This document shows, piece by piece, positions 7,940 to 16,515 of a DNA stretch of 43,514 bases. The translations under genes were made by a program, and so were the position numbers. Positions within the stretch are counted from its first letter, which is position 1; the number at the start of each line of letters is the position of its first letter. The notes beneath the pieces were generated by a model, which did no database searches, had not been told where the DNA came from, and saw only the letters and a program-made list of their open reading frames with translations. The stretch is from Melioribacteraceae bacterium. GTDB lineage: Bacteria > Bacteroidota > Ignavibacteria > Ignavibacteriales > Melioribacteraceae. The stretch spans positions 1 through 43,514 of the forward strand of contig JALNXG010000029.1 of NCBI GenBank assembly GCA_023230485.1. Direction: 5' to 3'.

Positions 7940-9292
7940 TTGGCAAAAATTAGAACTAAATATATTTGTTCAGAATGCGGTTACGAAACGATTAAATGGA
8001 TCGGTAAATGCCCCACTTGCGATAACTGGAATACATTTACAGAAGAATTAGTAGAAGACAAAAAACGTGAAGTAAAAAAATATATTACGAATACAGAGAC
8101 CTTTAAACTATCATACAACTCAGACGAAAAAGAAGTTCGGCTTAAAACAAATATTGAAGAATTTGATCGTGTGCTCGGTGGTGGATTAATTGCAGGTTCT
8201 GTAATACTTCTCGGAGGAGATCCCGGTATTGGAAAATCTACTCTCGTTCTCCAAGCAGCATCCAAAATTAATGCACCCGTTCTTTATGTAACGGGTGAAG
8301 AATCCTTAAATCAAATCAGCGGTAGAGCAAAAAGATTAAAGGTAAATCCTGATTCAATTTCAGTCCTTCCCGAAACTAATCTTGATTACATTTTATCGGC
8401 GATCGAAAAGGAAGACCCGAAATTTGTAATTATCGATTCGATTCAAACTATATATAAACCCGATCTTCAAAACGCAGCAGGCACTATTACTCAAATCCGT
8501 GAATCAACTTCTGAGTTAATGAAGCTCGCGAAGACCAAAGGATGCTCTATTATTGTAGTTGGGCACGTAACAAAAGATGGTATGATTGCCGGTCCTAAAG
8601 TACTTGAACATATTGTTGATACAGTGCTTCAATTTGAAGGAGAAAAAAATCATTCATATCGCATATTAAGAAGTCAAAAAAATCGATTCGGTAGTACAAA
8701 CGAAATTGGTATTTTTGATATGAATGAAACAGGTTTGGAAGAAGTAAAAAATCCGAGTGAGATATTTTTAAGTTCATGCGAAACGGAAGTTACAGGCTCG
8801 GTGATTACGTGCAGTATCGAAGGAAGCCGTCCAATACTTCTTGAAGTGCAGGCACTTGTTACTCCATCCGCTTATGGCAATCCTCAGCGCGTAACTACGG
8901 GTTTTGATATAAGACGTCTTTCAATATTATTAGCGGTTCTGGAAAAACGTGCGGGCTTCCGTCTTTCAAATCAAAATGTATTTTTGAATATTGCCGGTGG
9001 AATAAAGATAGATGAACCGGCTATCGATTTAGCTGTTTGTGCAGCTGTGGCATCTAATTTTAAAGATAAATTTGCGGATTCTAAAGCGGTAGTGCTTGGT
9101 GAAGTTGGTCTTGGAGGAGAAGTACGCTCAATATCAAATATCGAAAAACGTATTCAAGAAGCAGAAAAACTTGGATTTGAAAAAATTATTGTCCCCTCCT
9201 CCAGCCTCAAATCAATAAAGTCTAAAAACAAAATAAAAATTATCAGCTCTTCAGATATCTCTTCTGCCCTGAATCACATACTAAAGTACTAA
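7940..9292 (+). CDS. radA: DNA repair protein RadA (Sms), TTG start
   Basis: RadA is a RecA-like DnaB-type helicase that extends heteroduplexes in recombination. Starting at TTG 7940 gives 450 residues, the normal family length. The frame is open further upstream, but that part overlaps the ABC gene and reads as junk. Domains in order: a C4 zinc finger (Cys10, Cys13, Cys24, Cys27), Walker A GGDPGIGKST at about 92-101, Walker B around VIIDSIQT, the RadA-specific KNRFG motif, and a C-terminal Lon-protease-like domain (GGIKIDEPAIDLA onward) used as a scaffold. The TTG lies 1 bp after the ABC stop codon, so translation is probably coupled. Cytoplasmic. Confidence 0.95.
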   Translation: MAKIRTKYICSECGYETIKWIGKCPTCDNWNTFTEELVEDKKREVKKYITNTETFKLSYNSDEKEVRLKTNIEEFDRVLGGGLIAGSVILLGGDPGIGKSTLVLQAASKINAPVLYVTGEESLNQISGRAKRLKVNPDSISVLPETNLDYILSAIEKEDPKFVIIDSIQTIYKPDLQNAAGTITQIRESTSELMKLAKTKGCSIIVVGHVTKDGMIAGPKVLEHIVDTVLQFEGEKNHSYRILRSQKNRFGSTNEIGIFDMNETGLEEVKNPSEIFLSSCETEVTGSVITCSIEGSRPILLEVQALVTPSAYGNPQRVTTGFDIRRLSILLAVLEKRAGFRLSNQNVFLNIAGGIKIDEPAIDLAVCAAVASNFKDKFADSKAVVLGEVGLGGEVRSISNIEKRIQEAEKLGFEKIIVPSSSLKSIKSKNKIKIISSSDISSALNHILKY

Positions 9293-9349
9293 ATTTCGTA
9301 ATTTTGTGTTATCCATTAAACAATTATTAATAATAAAATAGGAATATAA

Positions 9350-9811
9350 ATGAAAAACTTCAGAGTTCTACTTTTCGCTTTTTTAGTAATTGCATTTTCA
9401 TCTAAAATTAATGCGCAATTCGACCAGTTAAAGAATATGGGCAAACAAGTACAAGATAAAGCAAAATTGGGTTTAATCGAATCCGTTACAAGTCAACTTG
9501 GAGTTACAAAAAATCAGGCGGTTGGCGGTGTAGGTTCTATTCTTGGTTTAGCAAAAGAGAAAATGCCCGCATCAGATTTTCTTAAAGTTGCCAATGCAAT
9601 CCCCGGTTCAAGCGATTTAATAACATCTGCATTAGGATTAACCGGCTCAAAAAGTACAATTAGTACTGTTGCCGCTCTTGCTCCTCTTTTTTTAAAACTC
9701 GGAATGAAAAGCGATATGGTAAGTAAATTTATACCGGTGGTGTTAAGTTATGTTGGAGCTTCAGGCGGAAATACTACAATGGATTTACTTAGTGCCGTAC
9801 TAAAAAAATAA
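9350..9811 (+). CDS. Exported DUF2780 family protein
   Basis: This 153-residue protein has a signal peptide (about residues 1-22, ending INA|Q) and then a DUF2780-like body: SVTSQLGVTKNQAVGGVGSILGLAKEKM, a Gly-rich middle and the closing TMDLLSAVLKK. Members are small secreted or periplasmic proteins of unknown function, related to the VcgC/VcgE type. The gene follows radA after 57 bp, with AATAGGAAT before the ATG. A TAATTTTG box at 9299-9306 fits the Bacteroidota -7 motif, so it may have its own promoter. A terminator follows. Confidence 0.75.
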   Translation: MKNFRVLLFAFLVIAFSSKINAQFDQLKNMGKQVQDKAKLGLIESVTSQLGVTKNQAVGGVGSILGLAKEKMPASDFLKVANAIPGSSDLITSALGLTGSKSTISTVAALAPLFLKLGMKSDMVSKFIPVVLSYVGASGGNTTMDLLSAVLKK

Positions 9812-9865
9812 AATATCCAAATAAAAGATTTCGGATTTGCTATTACAAACTTTTCCTTTGTTTAA

Positions 9866-9901
9866 AAAAATCCCAGACCTTAATTTCGGTCCGGGATTTT
9901 T
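9866..9901. terminator. Bidirectional terminator between convergent genes
   Basis: A 14-bp stem (9866-9879 with 9888-9901) with an 8-nt loop has one imperfect pair, which becomes a G-U wobble on the minus strand. A-run and T-run flanks let it serve both the DUF2780 gene (plus) and the zinc-ribbon gene (minus). Confidence 0.85.
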
Positions 9902-9927
9902 AATTTTAACACAGTTAAACAAAAATA

Positions 9928-10656
9928 TTATTTCGAGTTTATTCTCTCTACAATTTCAGGGGAGATCAATATTCTTCCACATGATTCGCATGAATACAAT
10001 CTCTTGCTCTGCTTTACTTCCAATTGTCTCTGAGGTGGTACTACGTTATGGCATCCGGTACAAGCAGCACGGCTGATTGTTACAATCGCCTTTCCATCTA
10101 ATGCTTTTCTGATTCTCATATATGTATTATAATCGGGTTTCTTAATCATTGCCGCTACTTGATCACGTTTAGTTTTTAATTTTGCTTCTTCTCTTTCATT
10201 CCCTTTGATGATCTGTTTTAACTCTGTCTCTTTCTCTTTCAATTCAGCATTAAGTTCATCAAGCTGTGGTTCGATATCTTTTACTTCGATTTTTAGTTTT
10301 TCAACGAGTTCTTCAATTGCCTTATTTTCACTTTCCAATTTTACTACTGTTTCCTCGGAATGATCAATCTCTTTTGTGAGCGCATCATATTCTTTATTAT
10401 TACGCACTTGGTATAACTGAGCTTTGAATTTTTTCAAATTCTCTTTTAGTCTTTCGATTTCGTCTTCATTAGATGATCTTTTATCGAGAGATTTTTTCTT
10501 CTCTGTATTTTTAGAATCGATCTGATTTTTGAAATTACTGATCTGACCGGTGAGATCATTGACGGCAAGTGGCAAATCGCCTCTCAGCTCTTCTAATTCA
10601 TCTAGCTGATTGTCTATAACTTGCAACTCATACAGTGTTGACAAACGTTCTTCCAA
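9928..10656 (-). CDS. C4-type zinc ribbon, coiled-coil protein (PF02591-like), TTG start
   Basis: This 242-residue protein consists of a long coiled coil (about residues 5-170, very rich in E, K, L) followed by a C-terminal zinc ribbon with Cys199, Cys202, Cys223 and Cys226. It belongs to the C4-type zinc ribbon family often found beside Nif3-like genes; a nucleic-acid-binding role is assumed for the family but not established. The start is TTG: an AGGAG ribosome site lies 8-9 nt before it, and the reading begins LEERLSTLYELQ as in homologues. It follows nif3 after 10 bp in the same operon. Confidence 0.88.
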   Translation of the reverse strand: MEERLSTLYELQVIDNQLDELEELRGDLPLAVNDLTGQISNFKNQIDSKNTEKKKSLDKRSSNEDEIERLKENLKKFKAQLYQVRNNKEYDALTKEIDHSEETVVKLESENKAIEELVEKLKIEVKDIEPQLDELNAELKEKETELKQIIKGNEREEAKLKTKRDQVAAMIKKPDYNTYMRIRKALDGKAIVTISRAACTGCHNVVPPQRQLEVKQSKRLYSCESCGRILISPEIVERINSK

Positions 10657-10666
10657 AGTAATTCTC

Positions 10667-11770
10667 CTATTGTTTATAAAACTTAACGGGATTAGTAACT
10701 CCCGTATATTTAAATACTTTACTTTCTTTTGTATTTATAAAGCTCCCAATCCTCCGTTTAAGAAGATTCAAAGCAAAAATTTCTGTCTCGTAATGACCTG
10801 CATCTATCAAAAGAAGCTTGCTATCCTGAAACGCATGATATTTAATATCGGCAGTGATATATGCATCTGCACCTTTACAAACAGCGTCGTCAATCATATC
10901 GGAACCGCTTCCACCGCATACAGCCACAGTCTTAATTTTTTTATTCCTACCCAAAGCATAGCGGAAATTTTTTATCTTCATTTCATTAGCCACATAATCA
11001 AGGAATTGCTTTACGCTCATTTCGTTTTCAAGTTCACCGACTGCGCCCGCTCCGTAATTAACACTATGATTCTTGAGTGGATAAATATCATAAGCCGGTT
11101 CTTCATAAGAATGTGCATTAATTAATGCCCTTATAGAAGCATTCAAATTCCATGAATCGACTATGAATTCTAATCGTTCTTCTTTTACTTTCTCAAAATT
11201 TCCTTTCTTGCCCAATGCCGGATTTGTATTAGATGAACCGAGGAATGTTCCTTCTCCTTTACTTCTATAACTGCATTTATCATATTCACCGATTCTTCCC
11301 GCTCCAGAATTAAAAACAGCATCGGATATTTTTTCTATATCTGATTCGGGTGCGAAGACAACTAACTTAAATTGATTGCCGGATTGTGGTTTTAGAAAGT
11401 GGACGTTTTTGAGTTTTAATTCTTTTGCAAGTTCGAATGATACACCATCTTTGATATAATCAAGATTTGTGTGCATTGAATAGAGTGTTATTTTATTTCT
11501 TGTGAGTGATTCTATGAGTTTGGAATTTGTGTCGTTTTGGAAGTCTAGCTTTTTAATCGGGCTAAAGATTAGCGGGTGATGTGTAACTATTAGGTTGCAT
11601 TTTTTATTTATTGCTTCTCGTATGGCATCTTGGTTTACCTCAAGACAGAGAAGCAGATTAATTAGTTTTTCTTCTCTAAAGCCAACTTGAAGTCCGGTAT
11701 TGTCTCTGTCCCATGCGGCTCCCGGTGGAGCCCATACTTCAAGATATTTTATTAGTTCCTTTATTCTCAT
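10667..11770 (-). CDS. Nif3-like dinuclear metal centre protein
   Basis: This 367-residue protein is of the Nif3/YqfO type: two halves of the Nif3 fold separated by a PII-like insert at about residues 130-230. Metal ligands are His64 and His65 (VTHHPL), Asp104 (HTNLDY), and His326 and Glu328 (AGHYETE). The family forms hexamers with a two-metal site. It is often labelled GTP cyclohydrolase I type 2, but its true substrate is uncertain. It heads a two-gene operon with the zinc-ribbon protein. There is no ribosome site in the usual place; a terminator-like hairpin with its U-run ends only 5 nt before the ATG, which suggests regulated read-through. Confidence 0.9.
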   Translation of the reverse strand: MRIKELIKYLEVWAPPGAAWDRDNTGLQVGFREEKLINLLLCLEVNQDAIREAINKKCNLIVTHHPLIFSPIKKLDFQNDTNSKLIESLTRNKITLYSMHTNLDYIKDGVSFELAKELKLKNVHFLKPQSGNQFKLVVFAPESDIEKISDAVFNSGAGRIGEYDKCSYRSKGEGTFLGSSNTNPALGKKGNFEKVKEERLEFIVDSWNLNASIRALINAHSYEEPAYDIYPLKNHSVNYGAGAVGELENEMSVKQFLDYVANEMKIKNFRYALGRNKKIKTVAVCGGSGSDMIDDAVCKGADAYITADIKYHAFQDSKLLLIDAGHYETEIFALNLLKRRIGSFINTKESKVFKYTGVTNPVKFYKQ

Positions 11771-11775
11771 ATATC

Positions 11776-11807
11776 AAAAAAAAATGCACCCCTTTAGAAG
11801 GAGTGCA
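11776..11807 (-). terminator. Intrinsic terminator directly upstream of nif3 (attenuator-like)
   Basis: On the minus strand a 10-bp stem (11807-11798 with 11794-11785, one G-U pair) closes a 3-nt loop and is followed by nine U residues (11784-11776). The nif3 ATG is at 11770. No promoter fits between the U-run and the ATG, so any nif3 transcript begun upstream must read through it. Confidence 0.75.
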
Positions 11808-11813
11808 CTTGTC

Positions 11814-11870
11814 TTAAAACTTCATTCCGCCTGAACTGTAATTTATAAATTCTTTCAATTGTTTATTCAT
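11814..11870 (-). CDS. Putative 18-codon leader peptide before nif3
   Basis: A short minus-strand frame starts with ATG at 11870 and stops with TAA at 11816-11814; it would encode MNKQLKEFINYSSGGMKF. It lies 17 nt downstream of a good Bacteroidota-type promoter and ends 7 nt before an intrinsic terminator that abuts nif3. No strong ribosome site precedes it, so translation may be nearly leaderless. It could be a leader peptide, a short secreted or signalling peptide, or chance. Confidence 0.35.
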   Translation of the reverse strand: MNKQLKEFINYSSGGMKF

Positions 11871-11886
11871 TTTCATATAGTAACTT

Positions 11887-11918
11887 CAAAAATACATATA
11901 ATTAGTCAATCATTCAAG
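11887..11918 (-). promoter_or_regulatory. Putative Bacteroidota-type promoter of the nif3 leader
   Basis: On the minus strand CTTG (11918-11915), a 20-nt spacer and TATTTTTG (11894-11887) match the -33 TTTG / -7 TAnnTTTG promoter with one mismatch. Transcription would begin just before the 18-codon frame. Confidence 0.45.
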
Positions 11919-11954
11919 TTAAGGTTTATTTTAAATATTCTACAAGCCTTAACT
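11917..11954. repeat. 8-bp inverted repeat overlapping the -33 box
   Basis: AGTTAAGG (11917-11924) and CCTTAACT (11947-11954) form a perfect 8-bp inverted repeat separated by 22 nt. The proximal arm overlaps the -33 box of the leader promoter, the place expected for a dimeric repressor site or an upstream RNA hairpin. Confidence 0.4.
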
Positions 11955-11994
11955 AAGAAGAGTTTCCTCGGTTTACGGAGGAAGAAAATATTTA

Positions 11995-13935
11995 TTAATT
12001 CTGAGCCGGTTCTATCCATTTATCATCTTCTTTAATCAAATCTATTAATTTATCCACAGCAAGTTCCGAATTAAGACTTCGCTCTACGATCTCCTTTCCT
12101 CTATAAAGAGTAATCTTACCAACTCCCGAACCCACATAACCATAATCTGCATCTGCCATCTCTCCGGGTCCATTTACGATACATCCCATTATAGCAATCT
12201 TTACACCCTTTAGCTGCTCGGTGCGTTTACGAATTTTATCGGTTACTTCCATTAAATCAAAAAGGGTTCTTCCGCATGATGGACACGCAATATATTCTGT
12301 CTTAGAAATTCGTGTACGTGTTGCCTGAAGTATTCCGAATAATGCCCTATTTATAAATTCTTTCGGCTTTGCTGAAATAAAATCTTGCGCCGTAATCCAA
12401 ACTCCATCTCCAAATCCATCAATAAGCAAAGCACCTATATCGGTAGCAGAATAAAGGCGAAGATTTTCTTCATTAATCGCATTATAGTCTCTTCTAATTA
12501 TTATCGGGTTTTTAATCCTTTTGTTTAGTAGTTCATAAAAAATTCTTCTCTGCTCCGCCATTCCATGTTTATTATCGGTAGTAATTACAAAAATTGTTTT
12601 ATCATCAGCGCGAAAATCAGAACTCATCACATCATCTATGTTTATCTCTACAAAATTGAGAATGAAGGATTTTGATTCGGCATTATTGTATTCAGAATAT
12701 TTATAATAAGGAAACCCGATTGATTTATCTTCAAACGTTTTCCAAAAATTATAATTATATACAACTTTCAAACTATTTGGTGCATCGAATGGAAGTAAAT
12801 TATCTCCCAGAAATAATAGGTCGGGCGAAATATCATTCATAAACCATTTATCTGTTTCAGCATTGTAATTAAGTCCTGTTTCGGATAAATCTTTATAATC
12901 CTTTACTCCCGATGAGCTGAAATCGGCAAAAACTTTTGGTACTGTCTCGCCACCAATTCCTGCAATCTCAAAACTTTCTCGCCTTGTATATTCATAGGGT
13001 GATTTTGGCACCATTTCAATTGGCGGTATTGATTTATGATCATTGCGTGTGCTATATCTATTAACTAAAGCTATCGCAACCGGAGCTTCAAATTCAGGCG
13101 GCTCGGTCAAAGATACTCTTACCGTATCCCCAATTCCATCTTCTAATAGAGTGCCGATTCCGACAGCGGATTTAATTCTTCCATCTTCGCCATCTCCGGC
13201 TTCAGTTACACCTAAATGAAGCGGATAGTTCATTCCTTCTTCGTACATCTTCTTAATTAACAATCTATATGCTTGAACCATTACCTGTGTATTACTTGCT
13301 TTCATTGAAAGTACAATTTCATGATAATCTAAATCTTCACATATTCGTAAAAACTCTAATGCAGATTCCACCATCCCGAGCGGTGTATCTCCGTAACGGC
13401 TCATAATACGATCCGAAAGAGAACCATGATTAGTACCGATTCTCATTGCAGTTCCGTACTCCTTGCATATTTTAACTAAAGGTGTGAATCGCTCCCTGAT
13501 TCTATCAAGCTCTGATTGATATTCGGCATCGTTATATTCTATCGTTTGGAATTTCTTTTTATCTACATAGTTACCCGGATTCACTCTTACTTTTTCTACA
13601 ATACGTGCGGCTAATTCGGCGGCGTTCGGCGTGAAATGTATATCGGCTATTAATGGTGCTTTGTAACCGCGGCGGCGTAGTTCATCTTTTATATTCCTTA
13701 GATTCTCTGCTTCTTTTATGCTTGGCGCGGTTATTCGGATAAATTCAGAACCTGATTCGATCATTTTAATCGATTGCTCGACTGTTGCAATCGTATCCAA
13801 AGTATCAGTTGTAGTCATTGATTGAATTCTTATCGGGTAATCTCCGCCTAATGGGATATCCCCAATATGTACTACTCTCGTTTTAAATCTTTTATATTCT
13901 GTTGTGTTTTCGCAATAATTATTTTCTAAATTCAT
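11995..13935 (-). CDS. ispG: 4-hydroxy-3-methylbut-2-enyl diphosphate synthase IspG (GcpE), long form
   Basis: IspG makes HMBPP from MEcPP in the non-mevalonate isoprenoid pathway, using a [4Fe-4S] cluster. At 646 residues it is the large type seen in Bacteroidota/Chlorobiota, chlamydiae and plants: an N-terminal TIM barrel (about 1-300), an extra inserted domain (about 300-540) and a C-terminal cluster domain. Cluster ligands are Cys551, Cys554 (CPSC) and Cys585 (MGCIVNGPGE), with Glu592 as the fourth position. The N-terminus has the expected IGDIPLGGDYPIRIQSMTTT. It lies 48 bp after the DJ-1 family gene, on the same strand. Cytoplasmic and probably essential. Confidence 0.97.
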   Translation of the reverse strand: MNLENNYCENTTEYKRFKTRVVHIGDIPLGGDYPIRIQSMTTTDTLDTIATVEQSIKMIESGSEFIRITAPSIKEAENLRNIKDELRRRGYKAPLIADIHFTPNAAELAARIVEKVRVNPGNYVDKKKFQTIEYNDAEYQSELDRIRERFTPLVKICKEYGTAMRIGTNHGSLSDRIMSRYGDTPLGMVESALEFLRICEDLDYHEIVLSMKASNTQVMVQAYRLLIKKMYEEGMNYPLHLGVTEAGDGEDGRIKSAVGIGTLLEDGIGDTVRVSLTEPPEFEAPVAIALVNRYSTRNDHKSIPPIEMVPKSPYEYTRRESFEIAGIGGETVPKVFADFSSSGVKDYKDLSETGLNYNAETDKWFMNDISPDLLFLGDNLLPFDAPNSLKVVYNYNFWKTFEDKSIGFPYYKYSEYNNAESKSFILNFVEINIDDVMSSDFRADDKTIFVITTDNKHGMAEQRRIFYELLNKRIKNPIIIRRDYNAINEENLRLYSATDIGALLIDGFGDGVWITAQDFISAKPKEFINRALFGILQATRTRISKTEYIACPSCGRTLFDLMEVTDKIRKRTEQLKGVKIAIMGCIVNGPGEMADADYGYVGSGVGKITLYRGKEIVERSLNSELAVDKLIDLIKEDDKWIEPAQN

Positions 13936-13983
13936 ATCTCTTCCTTTGTAAGAATCTTAAACAATTCTTAAGCAAGATTAGTT

Positions 13984-14517
13984 CTATTCCAAAAATTTCG
14001 AAATATGTGCAATATACGATGAGATAAATTCGCATGAAGAACTCTGCTCTCTCGCCGTAATAATATTTTTATCGAATACGACCGGTTGATCCGTAAATTT
14101 TAATCCCTCTTTTTCGATTTCTCCAATATATTCAGGATAGCAGACAGCTTTTTGAGTAATTACCCCCGCTCTTGCGACAGTTACACCCGAATTACAGATT
14201 GCACCCAACACCTTTGTGGGAGAGGACTTAAAATCCTTAATGAGCCGATGAAGTGTTTGATTGCTCCAATATCTTTTTGCCCCATTTCCACCGCACAAAA
14301 TCATACCCGCGAAATTTCGCGCATTTGCATTATATAGCATCATATCGGGTTTTACTTTCAGTCCATTATTGCCAACGCATACAGCGGAAGTATCTGAGAG
14401 TATAAAATATCGTAATTCCGCGTCCTTCAAACCATTTTTTATTACTAAAAATTCATGCTCATTAAAATCAGTAGCCGGCAGAAATAGCAGGATATCTCTT
14501 ACTTTATTGTTATTCAT
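13984..14517 (-). CDS. DJ-1/PfpI family protein
   Basis: This is a 177-residue cytoplasmic protein of the class I glutamine-amidotransferase-like fold. The nucleophile elbow GAICNSGV places the reactive Cys at 108, and the conserved early acid is Glu20. GMILCGGNGAKRYW at 71-84 is the usual Gly-rich loop before it. Relatives include glyoxalase III, deglycase-like proteins and PfpI proteases; which activity applies is not clear, and no catalytic His is obvious right after the Cys. It is upstream of ispG on the same strand and divergent from dnaG. Confidence 0.88.
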   Translation of the reverse strand: MNNNKVRDILLFLPATDFNEHEFLVIKNGLKDAELRYFILSDTSAVCVGNNGLKVKPDMMLYNANARNFAGMILCGGNGAKRYWSNQTLHRLIKDFKSSPTKVLGAICNSGVTVARAGVITQKAVCYPEYIGEIEKEGLKFTDQPVVFDKNIITAREQSSSCEFISSYIAHISKFLE

Positions 14518-14638
14518 TTTTCCTAAATCAAGTGAGTTGGAAACTCTTTATATCTCTATCTTTTAAAACAATACATATTCGTAAATATATCAATTTAATA
14601 GCTAATTTATTTGAAAGAAAAATCATTAACTTTACTGT

Positions 14639-16507
14639 ATGAGAATTCCTGAACAGAAAATAGATGAGATTCGCCAATCCGCTAATATTGTAGATATCAT
14701 CAGCACTCATGTGCAATTAAAAAAGAGGGGTAAAAACTTTGTCGGTCTATGCCCTTTCCATACTGAAAAAACAGGCTCTTTTGTAGTAAGTGAAGATAAA
14801 CAAATCTACCGCTGTTTTGGATGCGGGAGTGGCGGCAATATTTTTAAGTTCTTAATGGATTATAAAAATATCTCCTTTATTGAAGCCGTTCAAGAAATTG
14901 CTGATTTTATCGGATACCAACTAAAATTTGAAGACAATAATAAGGGAGAAGATGACGTACTCGAAGTCCTCTACGAAATCAATCTTACGGCAGCACGTTT
15001 TTTTACCGACACCCTTTATAAAAGTAATGATGGAGAAATTGCACGCGAATACTTAAAAAAGCGAAATATAAAACCACAGGTTCAAAAATCATTCGGTCTC
15101 GGTTTCGCTCCTTCAGGTTGGAATAATTTTTATGATCATGCTGTAGCAAATAAATTAGATTTAGAAAAAACAAAACTTCTCGGATTAATAGATAAAAACG
15201 ATTCGGGTAAATTTTATGATAAATATCGGGGCAGGGTCATATTTCCTATCTTTTCACCAAATGGAAGAGTAATTGCATTCGGCGGAAGAATATTAGAAAA
15301 TAGTGATAATGCTGCTAAATATCTAAACTCACCTGAAAACCCAATCTACTTAAAACGTAAATCCCTTTATGGATTATTTCACTCAAAAGAGGAGATAAGA
15401 AAATTAGATAAAGCAATACTTGTCGAAGGATATCTTGATTTAATTTCACTATTTCAGAATGGTGTTAAAAATGTTGTCGCTTCATCAGGTACTTCACTTA
15501 CCGAAGAGCAGGTACAGCTTCTTTCAAGATTCACTAAAAATATTATTGTGCTTTTTGATTCTGATGAAGCAGGACAAAAAGCCGCTCTTAGAAGCATAGA
15601 AATACTTATCAAATCCGATTTTGACGTTAAGGTGGCTCTCCTTCCAAAAGGAGAAGACCCCGATTCTTATATTCAAAAAAATGGCAAAGAAGTTTTTGAT
15701 GATTTTCTCTCTAAATCACAAAACTTCCTCGAGTTCAGACTAAGAATATTCGAGGAAAGAGGTATGTTAAGTGATCCAAATGAAGCCACTAAAGTTATTC
15801 GCGAAACAGTAAGAATTATTGCTCTTGTTTCAGATAAAATTAAACAGGGATTATTAATCACCACTCTTGCTAAAAAGTTTAATCTCCGAGAAAAAATGCT
15901 CGAATCGGAATTGATAGATTATATAAATAAACAATCTGATCAGAAAAAACCGTTGAAAGAAACTTCAAGTACATCATCATTCGGCAAATTGGAATTAAAA
16001 AACAATAGGGATAAATCATCAACAGCACAAACCGAAAAAGAATTAATTCGATTACTCTTCAGCGGTGATAATGAAATTGTAAGTGCTATATTACATGATA
16101 TTGAACCAGCCGATTTTACTTCGATTATCTTCAAAGAACTTTCGCGTATTGTAGTAGAAAATTATGAAGATGGTCTTATTGCACCTGCTCATTTAATTGA
16201 ACAGATTAACGATTCAGAACTAAAAGATTACGTTTTTAATCTCCTCTTTAATGAGGAAGAGATAAGTCCTAGATGGTCTGAACTATCACACAACGGCGAA
16301 ATAAAAAAAGATAAAATTGAATACGCAATCGATCACATTAGAAAATTCAAGGTAGTCCGTTTCAATGAACAGCTTCATGAATTAAATAAGAAAATTGGAG
16401 AGACTACTGATAGCCAAGCAATATATGAACTATTGAAATCGATTAAAGATATGGAAGAAGAGAAACGCCGCTTAATGTCTAATTCAAAAAACAACAACGA
16501 AATATAG
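14639..16507 (+). CDS. dnaG: DNA primase DnaG
   Basis: DnaG lays RNA primers for replication at the DnaB helicase. The 622-residue protein has the CHC2 zinc-binding domain (Cys38, His41, Cys59, Cys62), the catalytic core beginning near residue 120, the TOPRIM motif LVEGYLDL at about 260 followed by LFDSDEAGQ with the metal acids, and a C-terminal helicase-interaction domain after a polar linker at about 440-465. The ATG at 14639 has no clear ribosome site before it. It is followed after 8 bp by a GH13 gene, so they may be co-transcribed. Cytoplasmic and essential. Confidence 0.96.
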   Translation: MRIPEQKIDEIRQSANIVDIISTHVQLKKRGKNFVGLCPFHTEKTGSFVVSEDKQIYRCFGCGSGGNIFKFLMDYKNISFIEAVQEIADFIGYQLKFEDNNKGEDDVLEVLYEINLTAARFFTDTLYKSNDGEIAREYLKKRNIKPQVQKSFGLGFAPSGWNNFYDHAVANKLDLEKTKLLGLIDKNDSGKFYDKYRGRVIFPIFSPNGRVIAFGGRILENSDNAAKYLNSPENPIYLKRKSLYGLFHSKEEIRKLDKAILVEGYLDLISLFQNGVKNVVASSGTSLTEEQVQLLSRFTKNIIVLFDSDEAGQKAALRSIEILIKSDFDVKVALLPKGEDPDSYIQKNGKEVFDDFLSKSQNFLEFRLRIFEERGMLSDPNEATKVIRETVRIIALVSDKIKQGLLITTLAKKFNLREKMLESELIDYINKQSDQKKPLKETSSTSSFGKLELKNNRDKSSTAQTEKELIRLLFSGDNEIVSAILHDIEPADFTSIIFKELSRIVVENYEDGLIAPAHLIEQINDSELKDYVFNLLFNEEEISPRWSELSHNGEIKKDKIEYAIDHIRKFKVVRFNEQLHELNKKIGETTDSQAIYELLKSIKDMEEEKRRLMSNSKNNNEI

Positions 16508-16515
16508 GTTGGGAA

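Noticed and set aside
10610..11125. A 171-codon plus-strand open frame inside nif3
   Set aside because: It is antisense to a well-supported gene, has no domain-like features and no ribosome site; a shadow frame.
10667..11770. GTP cyclohydrolase I for folate synthesis
   Set aside because: The label attached to Nif3-like proteins is poorly supported; the sequence shows only a Nif3 two-metal fold with a PII-like insert.
11964..11983. Terminator right after ispG
   Set aside because: Only a 6-bp stem with a mismatch beside it and no clear U-run on the minus strand; too weak to list as a feature.
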